5,148 nucleotides of DNA from contig JASHYS010000289.1 in assembly GCA_030042915.1 (NCBI GenBank), forward strand, positions 1 through 5,148. The letters are read 5' to 3'. Positions 1 through 4,533 of the stretch are shown in pieces; position 1 is the stretch's first letter, and the number at the start of each line of letters is the position of its first letter. Position numbers and translations under genes: made by a program. The notes beneath the pieces were generated by a model. The model was not told where the DNA came from. It saw only the letters and a list, made by a program, of their open reading frames with translations, and ran no database searches. Source of the stretch: Acidobacteriaceae bacterium (GTDB lineage Bacteria; Acidobacteriota; Terriglobia; Terriglobales; Acidobacteriaceae).

Positions 1-127
1 TGTTGATTTGTTGCGCCAGCTCGGGGATGTGGGCCCAAAGCGTGAGCTGATGACTGCCGCGGCGATGGAGCGAGAGCGCGAGGGCAGTTCCCCAGGCTCC
101 GGCGCCGAGGATGGCGATGCGGCTCAT
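1..127 (-). CDS. gpsA: NAD(P)-dependent glycerol-3-phosphate dehydrogenase, N-terminal fragment
   Basis: The first 42 residues of a cytoplasmic enzyme that reduces dihydroxyacetone phosphate to sn-glycerol-3-phosphate, the backbone for phospholipids. The visible part starts MSRIAILGAGAWGTALA, the Rossmann-fold dinucleotide-binding strand and loop typical of GpsA, with GAGAWG at residues 8-13. It is followed by LTLWAHIPE, which matches the second beta strand in this family, where NAD(P) choice is made. The rest runs off the left edge. The ATG at 127 overlaps the stop of plsY in the arrangement ATGA, which suggests translational coupling. No strong Shine-Dalgarno sequence is seen in front of it. 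The pairing is functionally sensible because PlsY consumes the product of GpsA. The identification is firm despite the short fragment, because the glycine motif with the Trp is characteristic of the family. Confidence 0.92.
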   Translation of the reverse strand, partial: MSRIAILGAGAWGTALALSLHRRGSHQLTLWAHIPELAQQIN

Positions 128-756
128 GCGGGTTTCCCGGCGCCGAGGCGCGATTCAGTGCCGCTGAGCAGGCGGCGGATGTTTTCATGGTGCCGGATGA
201 CAATGAGCAGGGCGACTGCGATTCCGGCGGCGAAAAAGAAGGGCGGACGCGAGCCGGTGACGAGGAACCAGGCAAAGACGGGAAAGCTGGCCGCGGCCAC
301 AATGGATGAGATGGAGACGATGCGTGTGATGGCCAGAACGACAGCAAAGAGGCCGATCGCGGCCAGCGCGGCCCAGGGCGAGATGACGAGAAAGACGCCG
401 AAACCGGTGGCCACGCCTTTGCCTCCGCGAAAATGCAGCCAGACGGTGAACATGTGCCCGAGCACGGCGAAGAGCGCGGCGAGGGCCTGAGCATCGCGCA
501 GAGGCACGGCAGGCATGAGGAGCGTGCCGAGCCAACCGCCCAGCCAGACAGCACAGCAGCCCTTGAGAACGTCGAGGACAAAGGTGGCGATGCCGAGGCC
601 CGCGCCGCCTGTGCGCAGCACGTTGGTGGCGCCGATGTTGCCGCTGCCCTGGGAGCGAATGTCCTTCCCGGCAAAGATGCGCACCAGCAGGTATCCCATG
701 GGGATGGACCCGAGCAGGTAAGCGGCGGCCGCTATGGCGACGACGGGGAGGAGCAC
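124..756 (-). CDS. plsY: acyl-phosphate:glycerol-3-phosphate acyltransferase PlsY
   Basis: An integral inner-membrane enzyme that transfers an acyl group from acyl-phosphate to the sn-1 position of glycerol-3-phosphate, making lysophosphatidic acid, the first step of phospholipid assembly. The 210-residue length is usual for PlsY. Family motifs are present in order: YLLGSIPMGYLL (13-24) in the first membrane segment; GSGNIGATNVLRT (37-49), the first conserved cytoplasmic loop; HFRGGKGVATGFGV (108-121), the glycine-rich second loop; TRIVSISSI (144-152); and RHHENIRRLLSGTE (188-201), the third loop. Several hydrophobic spans lie between them. The start is GTG; the first in-frame ATG (residue 20) falls inside the first membrane segment and would be too late. 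No clear Shine-Dalgarno sequence precedes the GTG, so the exact start is less sure. The stop overlaps the gpsA start by 4 nt. The gene upstream on the same strand ends 84 nt away. Confidence 0.96.
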   Translation of the reverse strand: MLLPVVAIAAAAYLLGSIPMGYLLVRIFAGKDIRSQGSGNIGATNVLRTGGAGLGIATFVLDVLKGCCAVWLGGWLGTLLMPAVPLRDAQALAALFAVLGHMFTVWLHFRGGKGVATGFGVFLVISPWAALAAIGLFAVVLAITRIVSISSIVAAASFPVFAWFLVTGSRPPFFFAAGIAVALLIVIRHHENIRRLLSGTESRLGAGKPA

Positions 757-840
757 AACGAGAGAGTTTAGCAGGTAACGGTTGCGCGGATGAGGGCCAA
801 TGGCCGAAGGTAATCGCGCGGCGGTATATAGGAACGCAAC

Positions 841-1290
841 CTAAAAGAGGGCGCGGCGGGCAGTGCGGACCTCGGCGGCCAGGACGCGGAGGATTTTGAG
901 CGAGAGCAGGGGATCGGTCTGCATGAGGGCAGTGAACTCGGCGCGGCTGACAAAGCTGACACGCGCCCCTGCGCACGCGACCGCTGAAAGCGAATAGGGC
1001 TGATTGCCGATGAGGCCGGGAAGGCCGAGCAGTGAGCCGGCAGCAGCTCGCACGGAGAAAAGCTGCTGGCCGGTGGGAGAATCCATGGTTAAAGCGGCCT
1101 CGCCTTCGTGCAGGATATAGACGCCGACCGAGGGCTCGTCCTGCCGGAACAGGAGGCGATCGGTGTGGCACGGAACCGGCGTGGAGCGCGCATCGAGGGC
1201 GCGAATCAGCTCCGGATCGGCAACAAAGGCGGTGGGATCGAAGTCCATATGCATGCAGTTTTGTGCTTTCGCGGCTATCATGGCGAGCAT
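841..1290 (-). CDS. single-domain CRP/FNR-like cyclic nucleotide-binding-fold protein, no DNA-binding domain
   Basis: A 149-residue soluble protein consisting only of a CRP/FNR-type sensor domain. Residues 46-70 (LLFRQDEPSVGVYILHEGEA) match the start of the cNMP-binding beta roll. Residues 85-105 (GSLLGLPGLIGNQPYSLSAV) occupy the place of the phosphate-binding cassette, and residues 117-148 look like the long C-helix. A CRP protein would continue with a helix-turn-helix of about 70 residues, but here a TAG stop follows directly, so the protein probably does not bind DNA by itself. The cassette lacks the usual Glu after the first Gly and the Arg that holds the cyclic phosphate (Tyr 99 is near that place), so cAMP or cGMP binding is doubtful. 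Three in-frame starts are possible (ATG at 1290, 1281 and 1254); none has a clear ribosome binding site, and 1254 (MHMDFDP) is a reasonable alternative. Function is unknown; it may be a signal-sensing or protein-interaction module. Confidence 0.8.
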   Translation of the reverse strand: MLAMIAAKAQNCMHMDFDPTAFVADPELIRALDARSTPVPCHTDRLLFRQDEPSVGVYILHEGEAALTMDSPTGQQLFSVRAAAGSLLGLPGLIGNQPYSLSAVACAGARVSFVSRAEFTALMQTDPLLSLKILRVLAAEVRTARRALF

Positions 1291-1507
1291 CCGCGGGGAA
1301 CTGGAGCCATGATTCCATTGATTCGGCCCAGTTCATGTGATGTACGTCACTTTTCGGTGTGATTGAGCCCATTTTCCCCTCCACCGTGTGAGTGATTTAG
1401 GTCGCATTCGGTGGCGATCGAGCCGGAGGGCCGGCGGGGTGACTGCGCCTGGTTTCTGCGCCAGGACGGGGGAAATTGCCGCCTCAGTTACAGTAGAAAT
1501 GTCGCCC
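1291..1507. other. divergent intergenic region
   Basis: The spacer between the minus-strand CRP-like gene and the plus-strand prenyltransferase gene, presumably carrying both promoters. Contents seen: the CRP-like palindrome at 1336-1351, a second lone TGTGA half-site at 1358-1362, and a small inverted repeat CCTGG/CCAGG (1448-1452 and 1461-1465) overlapping a direct repeat CTGCGCC (1443-1449 and 1457-1463). No pair of -35 and -10 boxes with good spacing stands out in either direction. The prenyltransferase frame stays open back to a GTG at 1388, but this stretch shows no family-like sequence and is treated as non-coding. Confidence 0.6.
1336..1351. promoter_or_regulatory. CRP/FNR-family-like operator palindrome
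   Basis: The sequence TGTGATGTACGTCACT has the layout TGTGA-N6-TCACT, one base from the CRP consensus TGTGA-N6-TCACA. Within the 14-bp core (1337-1350), six of the seven symmetric pairs match. It lies in the divergent spacer, about 46 nt upstream of the farthest start of the minus-strand CRP-like gene and about 157 nt upstream of the prenyltransferase start, so it could serve either gene. Binding by a full-length CRP-family regulator elsewhere in the genome is inferred from the motif only. Confidence 0.5.
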
Positions 1508-2380
1508 ATGAGACGGATTCTGAAGAAGATCGGCATCGCGCTGGAGATGATCAAGTGGGAGCACTCCATCTTTGCGCTGCCTTTTGCGTTGACGGCCATG
1601 CTGCTGGCCGCGCGCGGGTTGCCGGGCTGGCGCACGGTAGCGTGGATCGTGGTGGCAATGGTGGCGGCGCGCTCGTCGGCCATGGCGTTTAACCGCTGGG
1701 CCGATGCGGACCTGGATGCTGCCAATCCGCGCACTCGAGGACGAGCCATTCCGGCGGGATTGCTGTCCCGGCAGTTCGTTTTGGGGTTTGCGTGCGTGGC
1801 GGCGGCGTTGTTTGTGGCGGCTGCGGCCGAGCTGAACCGGCTGACGCTGGAATTGGCGCCGGTGGCTCTGGCGGTGTTGCTGGGTTACAGCTACCTCAAG
1901 CGGTTCACGCGGTGGTCGCACCTGGGATTGGGCCTGGCGTTGGGACTGGCGCCTACGGCGGCGTGGATTGCCGTGCGCGGCAGCATGGATGCGCGCATTC
2001 TGGTACTGACCGCGGCTGTGACGCTGTGGGCGGGAGGGTTCGACGTGCTGTACGCCTGCCAGGACTACGAGCACGACCGCGCGGCCGGGTTGCACAGCCT
2101 GCCGCAGGCCATGGGCTTGACGTTCGCATTTTGGACGGCGCGCGTCATGCATCTGGCCATGCTGGCGCTACTGGCGTGGTTCGGGTATCTTTTTGGTTTT
2201 GGACGAGCGGGTTGGGCAGGAATTGGCGCCGTGGGGCTGCTGCTGGCCTATGAGCACGCCATCGTGTCGCCACGCGATTTGCGACGGCTGAATGCGGCGT
2301 TCTTCACCATGAACGGCGTGATCGCGATGGTGTTTCTGGCGTTCGTGTCGGCGGATTTGTGGATGAAGGCAGGGAACTAG
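1508..2380 (+). CDS. mqnP: UbiA-family polyprenyltransferase, probably MqnP of the futalosine menaquinone pathway (4-hydroxybenzoate polyprenyltransferase-like)
   Basis: An integral membrane enzyme that attaches a polyprenyl chain to an aromatic acid during quinone synthesis. From the ATG at 1508 it is 290 residues. KWEHSIFALPFA (16-27) opens the first membrane span. The first Asp-rich motif, NRWADADLDAANPRTRGRA (62-80), and the second, around DVLYACQDYEHD (179-190), would bind the prenyl diphosphate through magnesium. YSYLKRFT (127-134) is the conserved Tyr-Lys segment, and LAYEHAIVSP (246-255) and RLNAAFFTMNGVI (260-272) are typical of the group that includes MqnP. About eight or nine hydrophobic spans are present. 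MqnP rather than UbiA proper is favoured by remembered family sequence (NRWADADLD, GGFDVLYACQD). ATG 1499 (MSPMRR) is an alternative start; the frame is open further up to GTG 1388, but that part looks non-family. No good ribosome binding site is seen. The stop TAG sits within a short purine-rich repeat tract. Confidence 0.88.
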   Translation: MRRILKKIGIALEMIKWEHSIFALPFALTAMLLAARGLPGWRTVAWIVVAMVAARSSAMAFNRWADADLDAANPRTRGRAIPAGLLSRQFVLGFACVAAALFVAAAAELNRLTLELAPVALAVLLGYSYLKRFTRWSHLGLGLALGLAPTAAWIAVRGSMDARILVLTAAVTLWAGGFDVLYACQDYEHDRAAGLHSLPQAMGLTFAFWTARVMHLAMLALLAWFGYLFGFGRAGWAGIGAVGLLLAYEHAIVSPRDLRRLNAAFFTMNGVIAMVFLAFVSADLWMKAGN

Positions 2381-2413
2381 GGAGCGGAAAAGCAGGGAGC
2401 AGGAAGATCAGGG
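2370..2413 (+). repeat. short degenerate AGGGA(A/G)C repeat tract spanning the mqnP stop codon
   Basis: Imperfect copies of CAGGGAAC or AGGGAGC occur at 2370-2377, 2379-2385 and 2394-2400, followed by looser AGG and CAGGG elements to 2413. The first copy contains the last codons of mqnP and the second contains its stop codon. The same CAGGGAAC word is found on the minus strand at 4523-4530, in the spacer after pheA, so this is probably one member of a dispersed intergenic repeat type. No function is evident. Confidence 0.5.
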
Positions 2414-2520
2414 CCGACGCATGGCGGCTGGCCTTCGCTCGAGGCGCCGAGGGAGTTCTGGTGACTTTCGACAAGGTCCTCAGCACGCGGGTGGCAGTTT
2501 GCTTGCTGTCGGAACGGGCT
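2414..2520. other. intergenic stretch without recognised gene
   Basis: No protein with family resemblance is seen on either strand. The minus strand stays open across it (within a frame covering 2377-2679), but that frame runs into the next gene's 5' end and its product looks low-complexity. The stretch lies between two short-repeat tracts, so it may be the core of a larger dispersed intergenic element; this is inference only. Confidence 0.35.
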
Positions 2521-2558
2521 TAGCCAGAGAACAGGAAATAGCCAGTAGCTAATAGCCA
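2521..2558 (+). repeat. TAGCCA / CCAGTAGC short tandem repeat tract
   Basis: TAGCCA occurs three times (2521-2526, 2539-2544, 2553-2558), with CCAGTAGC at 2542-2549. The 20 bases 2539-2558 match 4442-4461, downstream of pheA, at 17 of 20 positions in the same orientation. The tract ends immediately before the Shine-Dalgarno sequence of the next gene. I recall similar TAGCCAATAGC-type tracts between genes in Acidobacteriota genomes, but this was not checked. Confidence 0.65.
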
Positions 2559-2560
2559 AA

Positions 2561-2565
2561 GGGAG
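2561..2565 (+). promoter_or_regulatory. ribosome binding site of the secreted-protein gene
   Basis: GGGAG, within AAAGGGAG, ends 5 nt before the ATG at 2571. It is the clearest Shine-Dalgarno sequence in the window and fixes this start. It directly follows the TAGCCA repeat tract. Confidence 0.75.
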
Positions 2566-2570
2566 TACGT

Positions 2571-3368
2571 ATGATTTTCTGTGTGAGAAAAAGCCGGATC
2601 GCGTTTGTGTGTGTTGCCATGTGCGGCTATCTGGTCGCGGGGCCCGAGGGTTATTCGCAGGCCAAGCCTGCGGCCGCATCGGCGCAAAAGCCGGCGGTTA
2701 CGGTGCCGTTTGTGGGTTGCGCGTCGGACGGGCAGGCGGGGCCTCAGCCAGCGCCGACTGGGCAAGCAAAAGCTGTCGCGCTGGTGGCTGCCGTGGCCCA
2801 GCGGCTTGCCTATTACAAGGCGGAATACGGCCCCGGAGTTCTGGCGCCGCGCGGGTGGCACTGCTTTTCGACGTATGGTTCCGACGGCGCGAATCTCTTT
2901 GTGAGCCCCGATCCGATCGATACCAAGAACATCTTCTCGGATGGCTGGAAGGGAATTACTGGAGACGGCATCCAGATCTCCGTCGCGGACGGCGGCACGT
3001 CGGGCCGATTCGAGGTGGCGAAGGTGATTGCGCGCGTGTTTCCGGCGTACAAGGCTTTCGCGCAGAGCGTGATTGCCGAGGGGCTGGAACCGGCGAGCGA
3101 TTTTCCCTTCGGCCCTTACCCCAACGACAAGCTGACCTACCGCAGCCAGAGTGTTGTGGAGTACGAGACTCCCGCGAACACGCAAGGGCTGGGAACGGTT
3201 TCGCGGCTGCTGGCGAATGCGAGCCCGATTGATGGCGTCGCGATCATTGCGGGGGCCGATACCGATCTGATACAGCTTTCTGCGCGTCTCTCCGGCGCAA
3301 ATCACGATTTGATTCCGGCGATTGTTGGGCAGGTGGAGAGCGACGAGGCGGGTTCGGCAGGGCAGTAG
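2571..3368 (+). CDS. secreted protein of unknown function
   Basis: A 265-residue protein with an N-terminal signal peptide: basic start (MIFCVRKSR), hydrophobic core about residues 10-24, and likely cleavage near SQA-KP (29-32). A Pro/Ala/Lys-rich linker follows to about residue 45. The folded part begins at VPFVGCASDGQAGP (45-58) and contains RLAYYKAEYGPGVLAPRGWHCF (78-99), TSGRFEVAKVIARVFP (143-158) and FPFGPYPNDKLTYRS (178-192). Cys50 and Cys98 are the only cysteines after the signal peptide and could form a disulfide in the periplasm. There is no proper lipobox, no catalytic motif that I recognise, and no membrane anchor after the signal peptide. I believe related uncharacterised proteins occur in Acidobacteriota and some Proteobacteria, but I cannot name a family. 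The start is supported by GGGAG 5 nt upstream. It stands alone: repeat-filled spacers of 190 and 222 nt lie on its two sides, so the context gives no functional clue. Confidence 0.85.
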   Translation: MIFCVRKSRIAFVCVAMCGYLVAGPEGYSQAKPAAASAQKPAVTVPFVGCASDGQAGPQPAPTGQAKAVALVAAVAQRLAYYKAEYGPGVLAPRGWHCFSTYGSDGANLFVSPDPIDTKNIFSDGWKGITGDGIQISVADGGTSGRFEVAKVIARVFPAYKAFAQSVIAEGLEPASDFPFGPYPNDKLTYRSQSVVEYETPANTQGLGTVSRLLANASPIDGVAIIAGADTDLIQLSARLSGANHDLIPAIVGQVESDEAGSAGQ

Positions 3369-3395
3369 GCGTATTGCGTGCGTGGCCAGTCGCAG

Positions 3396-3436
3396 GCGGC
3401 GTGGACGCCGCAAGCACAGCCGGTCTGGAGACCGGC
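3396..3436. repeat. two adjacent GG-loop hairpins (dispersed palindromic-type repeat)
   Basis: Two perfect inverted repeats stand side by side. The first is GCGGCGT-GG-ACGCCGC (3396-3411, 7-bp arms), and the second is GCCGGTCT-GG-AGACCGGC (3419-3436, 8-bp arms), separated by AAGCACA. Both share the rule T-GG-A at the tip, so the two units look built on one plan. Neither is followed by a T-run, which argues against simple intrinsic terminators. I remember the CCGGTCTGGAGACCGG type as a widespread dispersed intergenic repeat in Acidobacteriota and Planctomycetota, but this has not been checked here. Confidence 0.7.
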
Positions 3437-3484
3437 GTTACCCGCGGAAAGTCCGTGTGATATGGTGCGAAAGAGAAGCGCCGA

Positions 3485-3569
3485 GATTTCCCACCTCTCA
3501 GAATCGAGACAAATGGGCACCGCGGCTTCGAGCTGTCCCACATTTCAAAGTCCAGATGTGGGGCGCCCA
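3485..3569. repeat. intergenic inverted-repeat block, CCCAC...TGGG units
   Basis: Two similar units occur in tandem. The first, 3487-3522, runs from TTTCCCACC to TGGGCACCG. The second, 3535-3569, runs from GTCCCACAT to ATGTGGGGCGCCCA. The second has perfect 7-bp arms CCCACAT (3537-3543) and ATGTGGG (3556-3562) around a 12-nt loop, and ends in the palindrome GGGCGCCC (3561-3568). The block looks like a non-coding dispersed repeat of a kind I recall between acidobacterial genes. It lies 21 nt upstream of pheA, so it will be in the pheA leader if transcription starts above it. Confidence 0.5.
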
Positions 3570-3590
3570 AGGTAGTGCTGAGACCTCAAC

Positions 3591-4451
3591 ATGAAGATCG
3601 CAATTCAAGGGGAGCCGGGCTCATTCAGCCACGAGGCGGCGCTGAAGCTGGTGCCGGGCGCGGAGATTCTGCCCTGCGCGCTCTCGGCAGAGGTTTTTGC
3701 GAAGCTCGACGAGGGCGCCGCAGCCGCGGCCGTAATTCCCATTGAGAACAGCCTGGCCGGATCGGTGCTTGAACATTTCGACCTGCTGCTCAAACATGAC
3801 GTCAAAGTGGTGCGCGAGACGCTGCTGCGCATCCGCCACAACCTGATCGCCATTGAGGGCGCATCGCTGGACGAGATCGAGCGCGTGTATTCGCATCCCG
3901 TGGCGCTGGCGCAGTGCCGGCGCTTTCTCGCCGCGCACCCCAGCATGAAGGCCATTGCGTTTTACGACACCGCGGGCAGCGTGAAGCAGCTTGCGGAACA
4001 GCAGGATCCGTATGCGGCGGCGATTGCCAGCGAAGCAGCGGCTGCGTACTACGGCGCGAAGATTCTGGCTCTGGGAATCGAGGACGACGCGGAGAATTAC
4101 ACGCGCTTCTTCCTGGTGCGCCGCAGCAGCGAGGCCGGCAGCGATCCCGAGGCGAGCAAGATGAGTATTGCGTTCACGGTGGAAAACCGGCCCGGGTCGC
4201 TGGTGGCGGCCCTGAGCGCGTTGAGCGCTATGGGAACCAACCTGACCAAGATCGAGTCGCGGCCCGTTCATGGCAAGCCCTGGGAATACATCTTTTATGT
4301 GGATTGCCAGATCGGCTCCGGCGCCGAGAGAGCGCGCACGGGCGCCGGCAGCGAAGTTTCTCGCATCATCGACGCGTTGCGCGGGCACTGCGGCATGGTG
4401 AAGGAACTGGGCCGATATCGCGAAGCACGGGGCGTGGCGGGGAGCCAGTAG
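3591..4451 (+). CDS. pheA: prephenate dehydratase (monofunctional, with ACT domain)
   Basis: A cytoplasmic enzyme that decarboxylates and dehydrates prephenate to phenylpyruvate, committing flux to phenylalanine. At 286 residues it has the usual length of a stand-alone enzyme and lacks the N-terminal chorismate mutase domain of the E. coli fusion. The catalytic domain is residues 1 to about 178: QGEPGSFSHEAA (6-17), VIPIENSLAGSV (48-59), YSHPVALAQCRRF (100-112), DTAGSV (126-131), AAIASEAAA (143-151) and ENYTRFF (168-174), whose TRF holds the conserved catalytic Thr171. The C-terminal ACT domain (about 191-275) has the PGSLVAALS segment (201-209) and ESRP (222-225), the phenylalanine-binding motifs, so feedback inhibition by phenylalanine is expected. 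The ATG at 3591 fits the family N-terminus (MKIAIQGEPGSF); only weak ribosome-binding sequence precedes it. The stop TAG lies in a CCAGTAGC repeat, and the last residues (VAGSQ) may be repeat-derived. Confidence 0.96.
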   Translation: MKIAIQGEPGSFSHEAALKLVPGAEILPCALSAEVFAKLDEGAAAAAVIPIENSLAGSVLEHFDLLLKHDVKVVRETLLRIRHNLIAIEGASLDEIERVYSHPVALAQCRRFLAAHPSMKAIAFYDTAGSVKQLAEQQDPYAAAIASEAAAAYYGAKILALGIEDDAENYTRFFLVRRSSEAGSDPEASKMSIAFTVENRPGSLVAALSALSAMGTNLTKIESRPVHGKPWEYIFYVDCQIGSGAERARTGAGSEVSRIIDALRGHCGMVKELGRYREARGVAGSQ

Positions 4452-4490
4452 CCAATAACCAGTAGCGACGGCCAGTAGCCGCTAGCTACA
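4442..4490 (+). repeat. CCAGTAGC tandem repeat tract spanning the pheA stop codon
   Basis: CCAGTAGC occurs three times (4445-4452, 4459-4466, 4472-4479), at spacings of 14 and 13 nt. The first copy contains the pheA stop codon TAG (4449-4451). Bases 4442-4461 match the tract before the secreted-protein gene (2539-2558) at 17 of 20 positions in the same direction. Confidence 0.7.
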
Positions 4491-4495
4491 GTTTT
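4475..4495 (+). terminator. possible weak intrinsic terminator of pheA
   Basis: GTAGC (4475-4479) and GCTAC (4485-4489) can pair around a 5-nt loop, followed by AGTTTT. The stem is only 5 bp and the T-run only 4, so termination would be weak. It is formed from the end of the CCAGTAGC repeat tract and may be incidental. Confidence 0.25.
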
Positions 4496-4498
4496 CGT

Positions 4499-4530
4499 GT
4501 TCCCTTGTTCTCTCGGTCCCTTGTTCCCTG
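4499..4530. repeat. TCCCTTGTTC direct repeat
   Basis: TCCCTTGTTC is present twice and identical (4501-4510 and 4517-4526), with a 16-nt period, in a setting of GTTCCCT words. On the minus strand it reads CAGGGAACAAGGGA, similar to the AGGGA(A/G)C tract at the end of mqnP. It lies between two convergent genes and ends just before the stop of the outer-membrane protein gene. Confidence 0.6.
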
Positions 4531-4533
4531 ATT

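Noticed and set aside
795..805. Near-palindrome GGCCAATGGCC between plsY and the CRP-like gene
   Set aside because: Arms are only 4-5 bp of common GC-rich sequence with no T-run, so I cannot support an operator or terminator here.
185..1384. Long minus-strand open frame of 399 codons overlapping plsY and the CRP-like gene
   Set aside because: It runs out of frame across two genes with clear family motifs; its product is rich in Arg, Pro, His and Ala, as expected for a shadow frame in GC-rich DNA.
1388..1507. Possible 40-residue N-terminal extension of MqnP from GTG 1388
   Set aside because: The extension has no membrane or family-like features and would occupy most of the divergent promoter region; the family N-terminus fits ATG 1508 or 1499.
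2377..2679. Minus-strand frame of 100 codons covering the mqnP-secreted protein spacer
   Set aside because: It has no family resemblance and includes the repeat tracts read as Tyr/Trp/Leu-rich low complexity; no supported start.
2520..3413. Minus-strand open frame of 297 codons opposite the secreted-protein gene
   Set aside because: It is Arg-rich and opposite a gene with a signal peptide and good ribosome binding site; part of its product is a translation of the TAGCCA repeat.
3322..3594. Small plus-strand frames in the spacer before pheA
   Set aside because: They read through the hairpins and inverted repeats, overlap the end of the secreted-protein gene, and lack ribosome binding sites.
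3621..4388. Minus-strand open frame of 255 codons opposite pheA
   Set aside because: It is a shadow of an unmistakable prephenate dehydratase gene, with Arg/His/Ala-rich composition.
4442..4530. CRISPR array from evenly spaced repeats after pheA
   Set aside because: Repeat units are only 8-10 nt with 5-6 nt between them, far too short for CRISPR repeats and spacers, and no cas gene is present.
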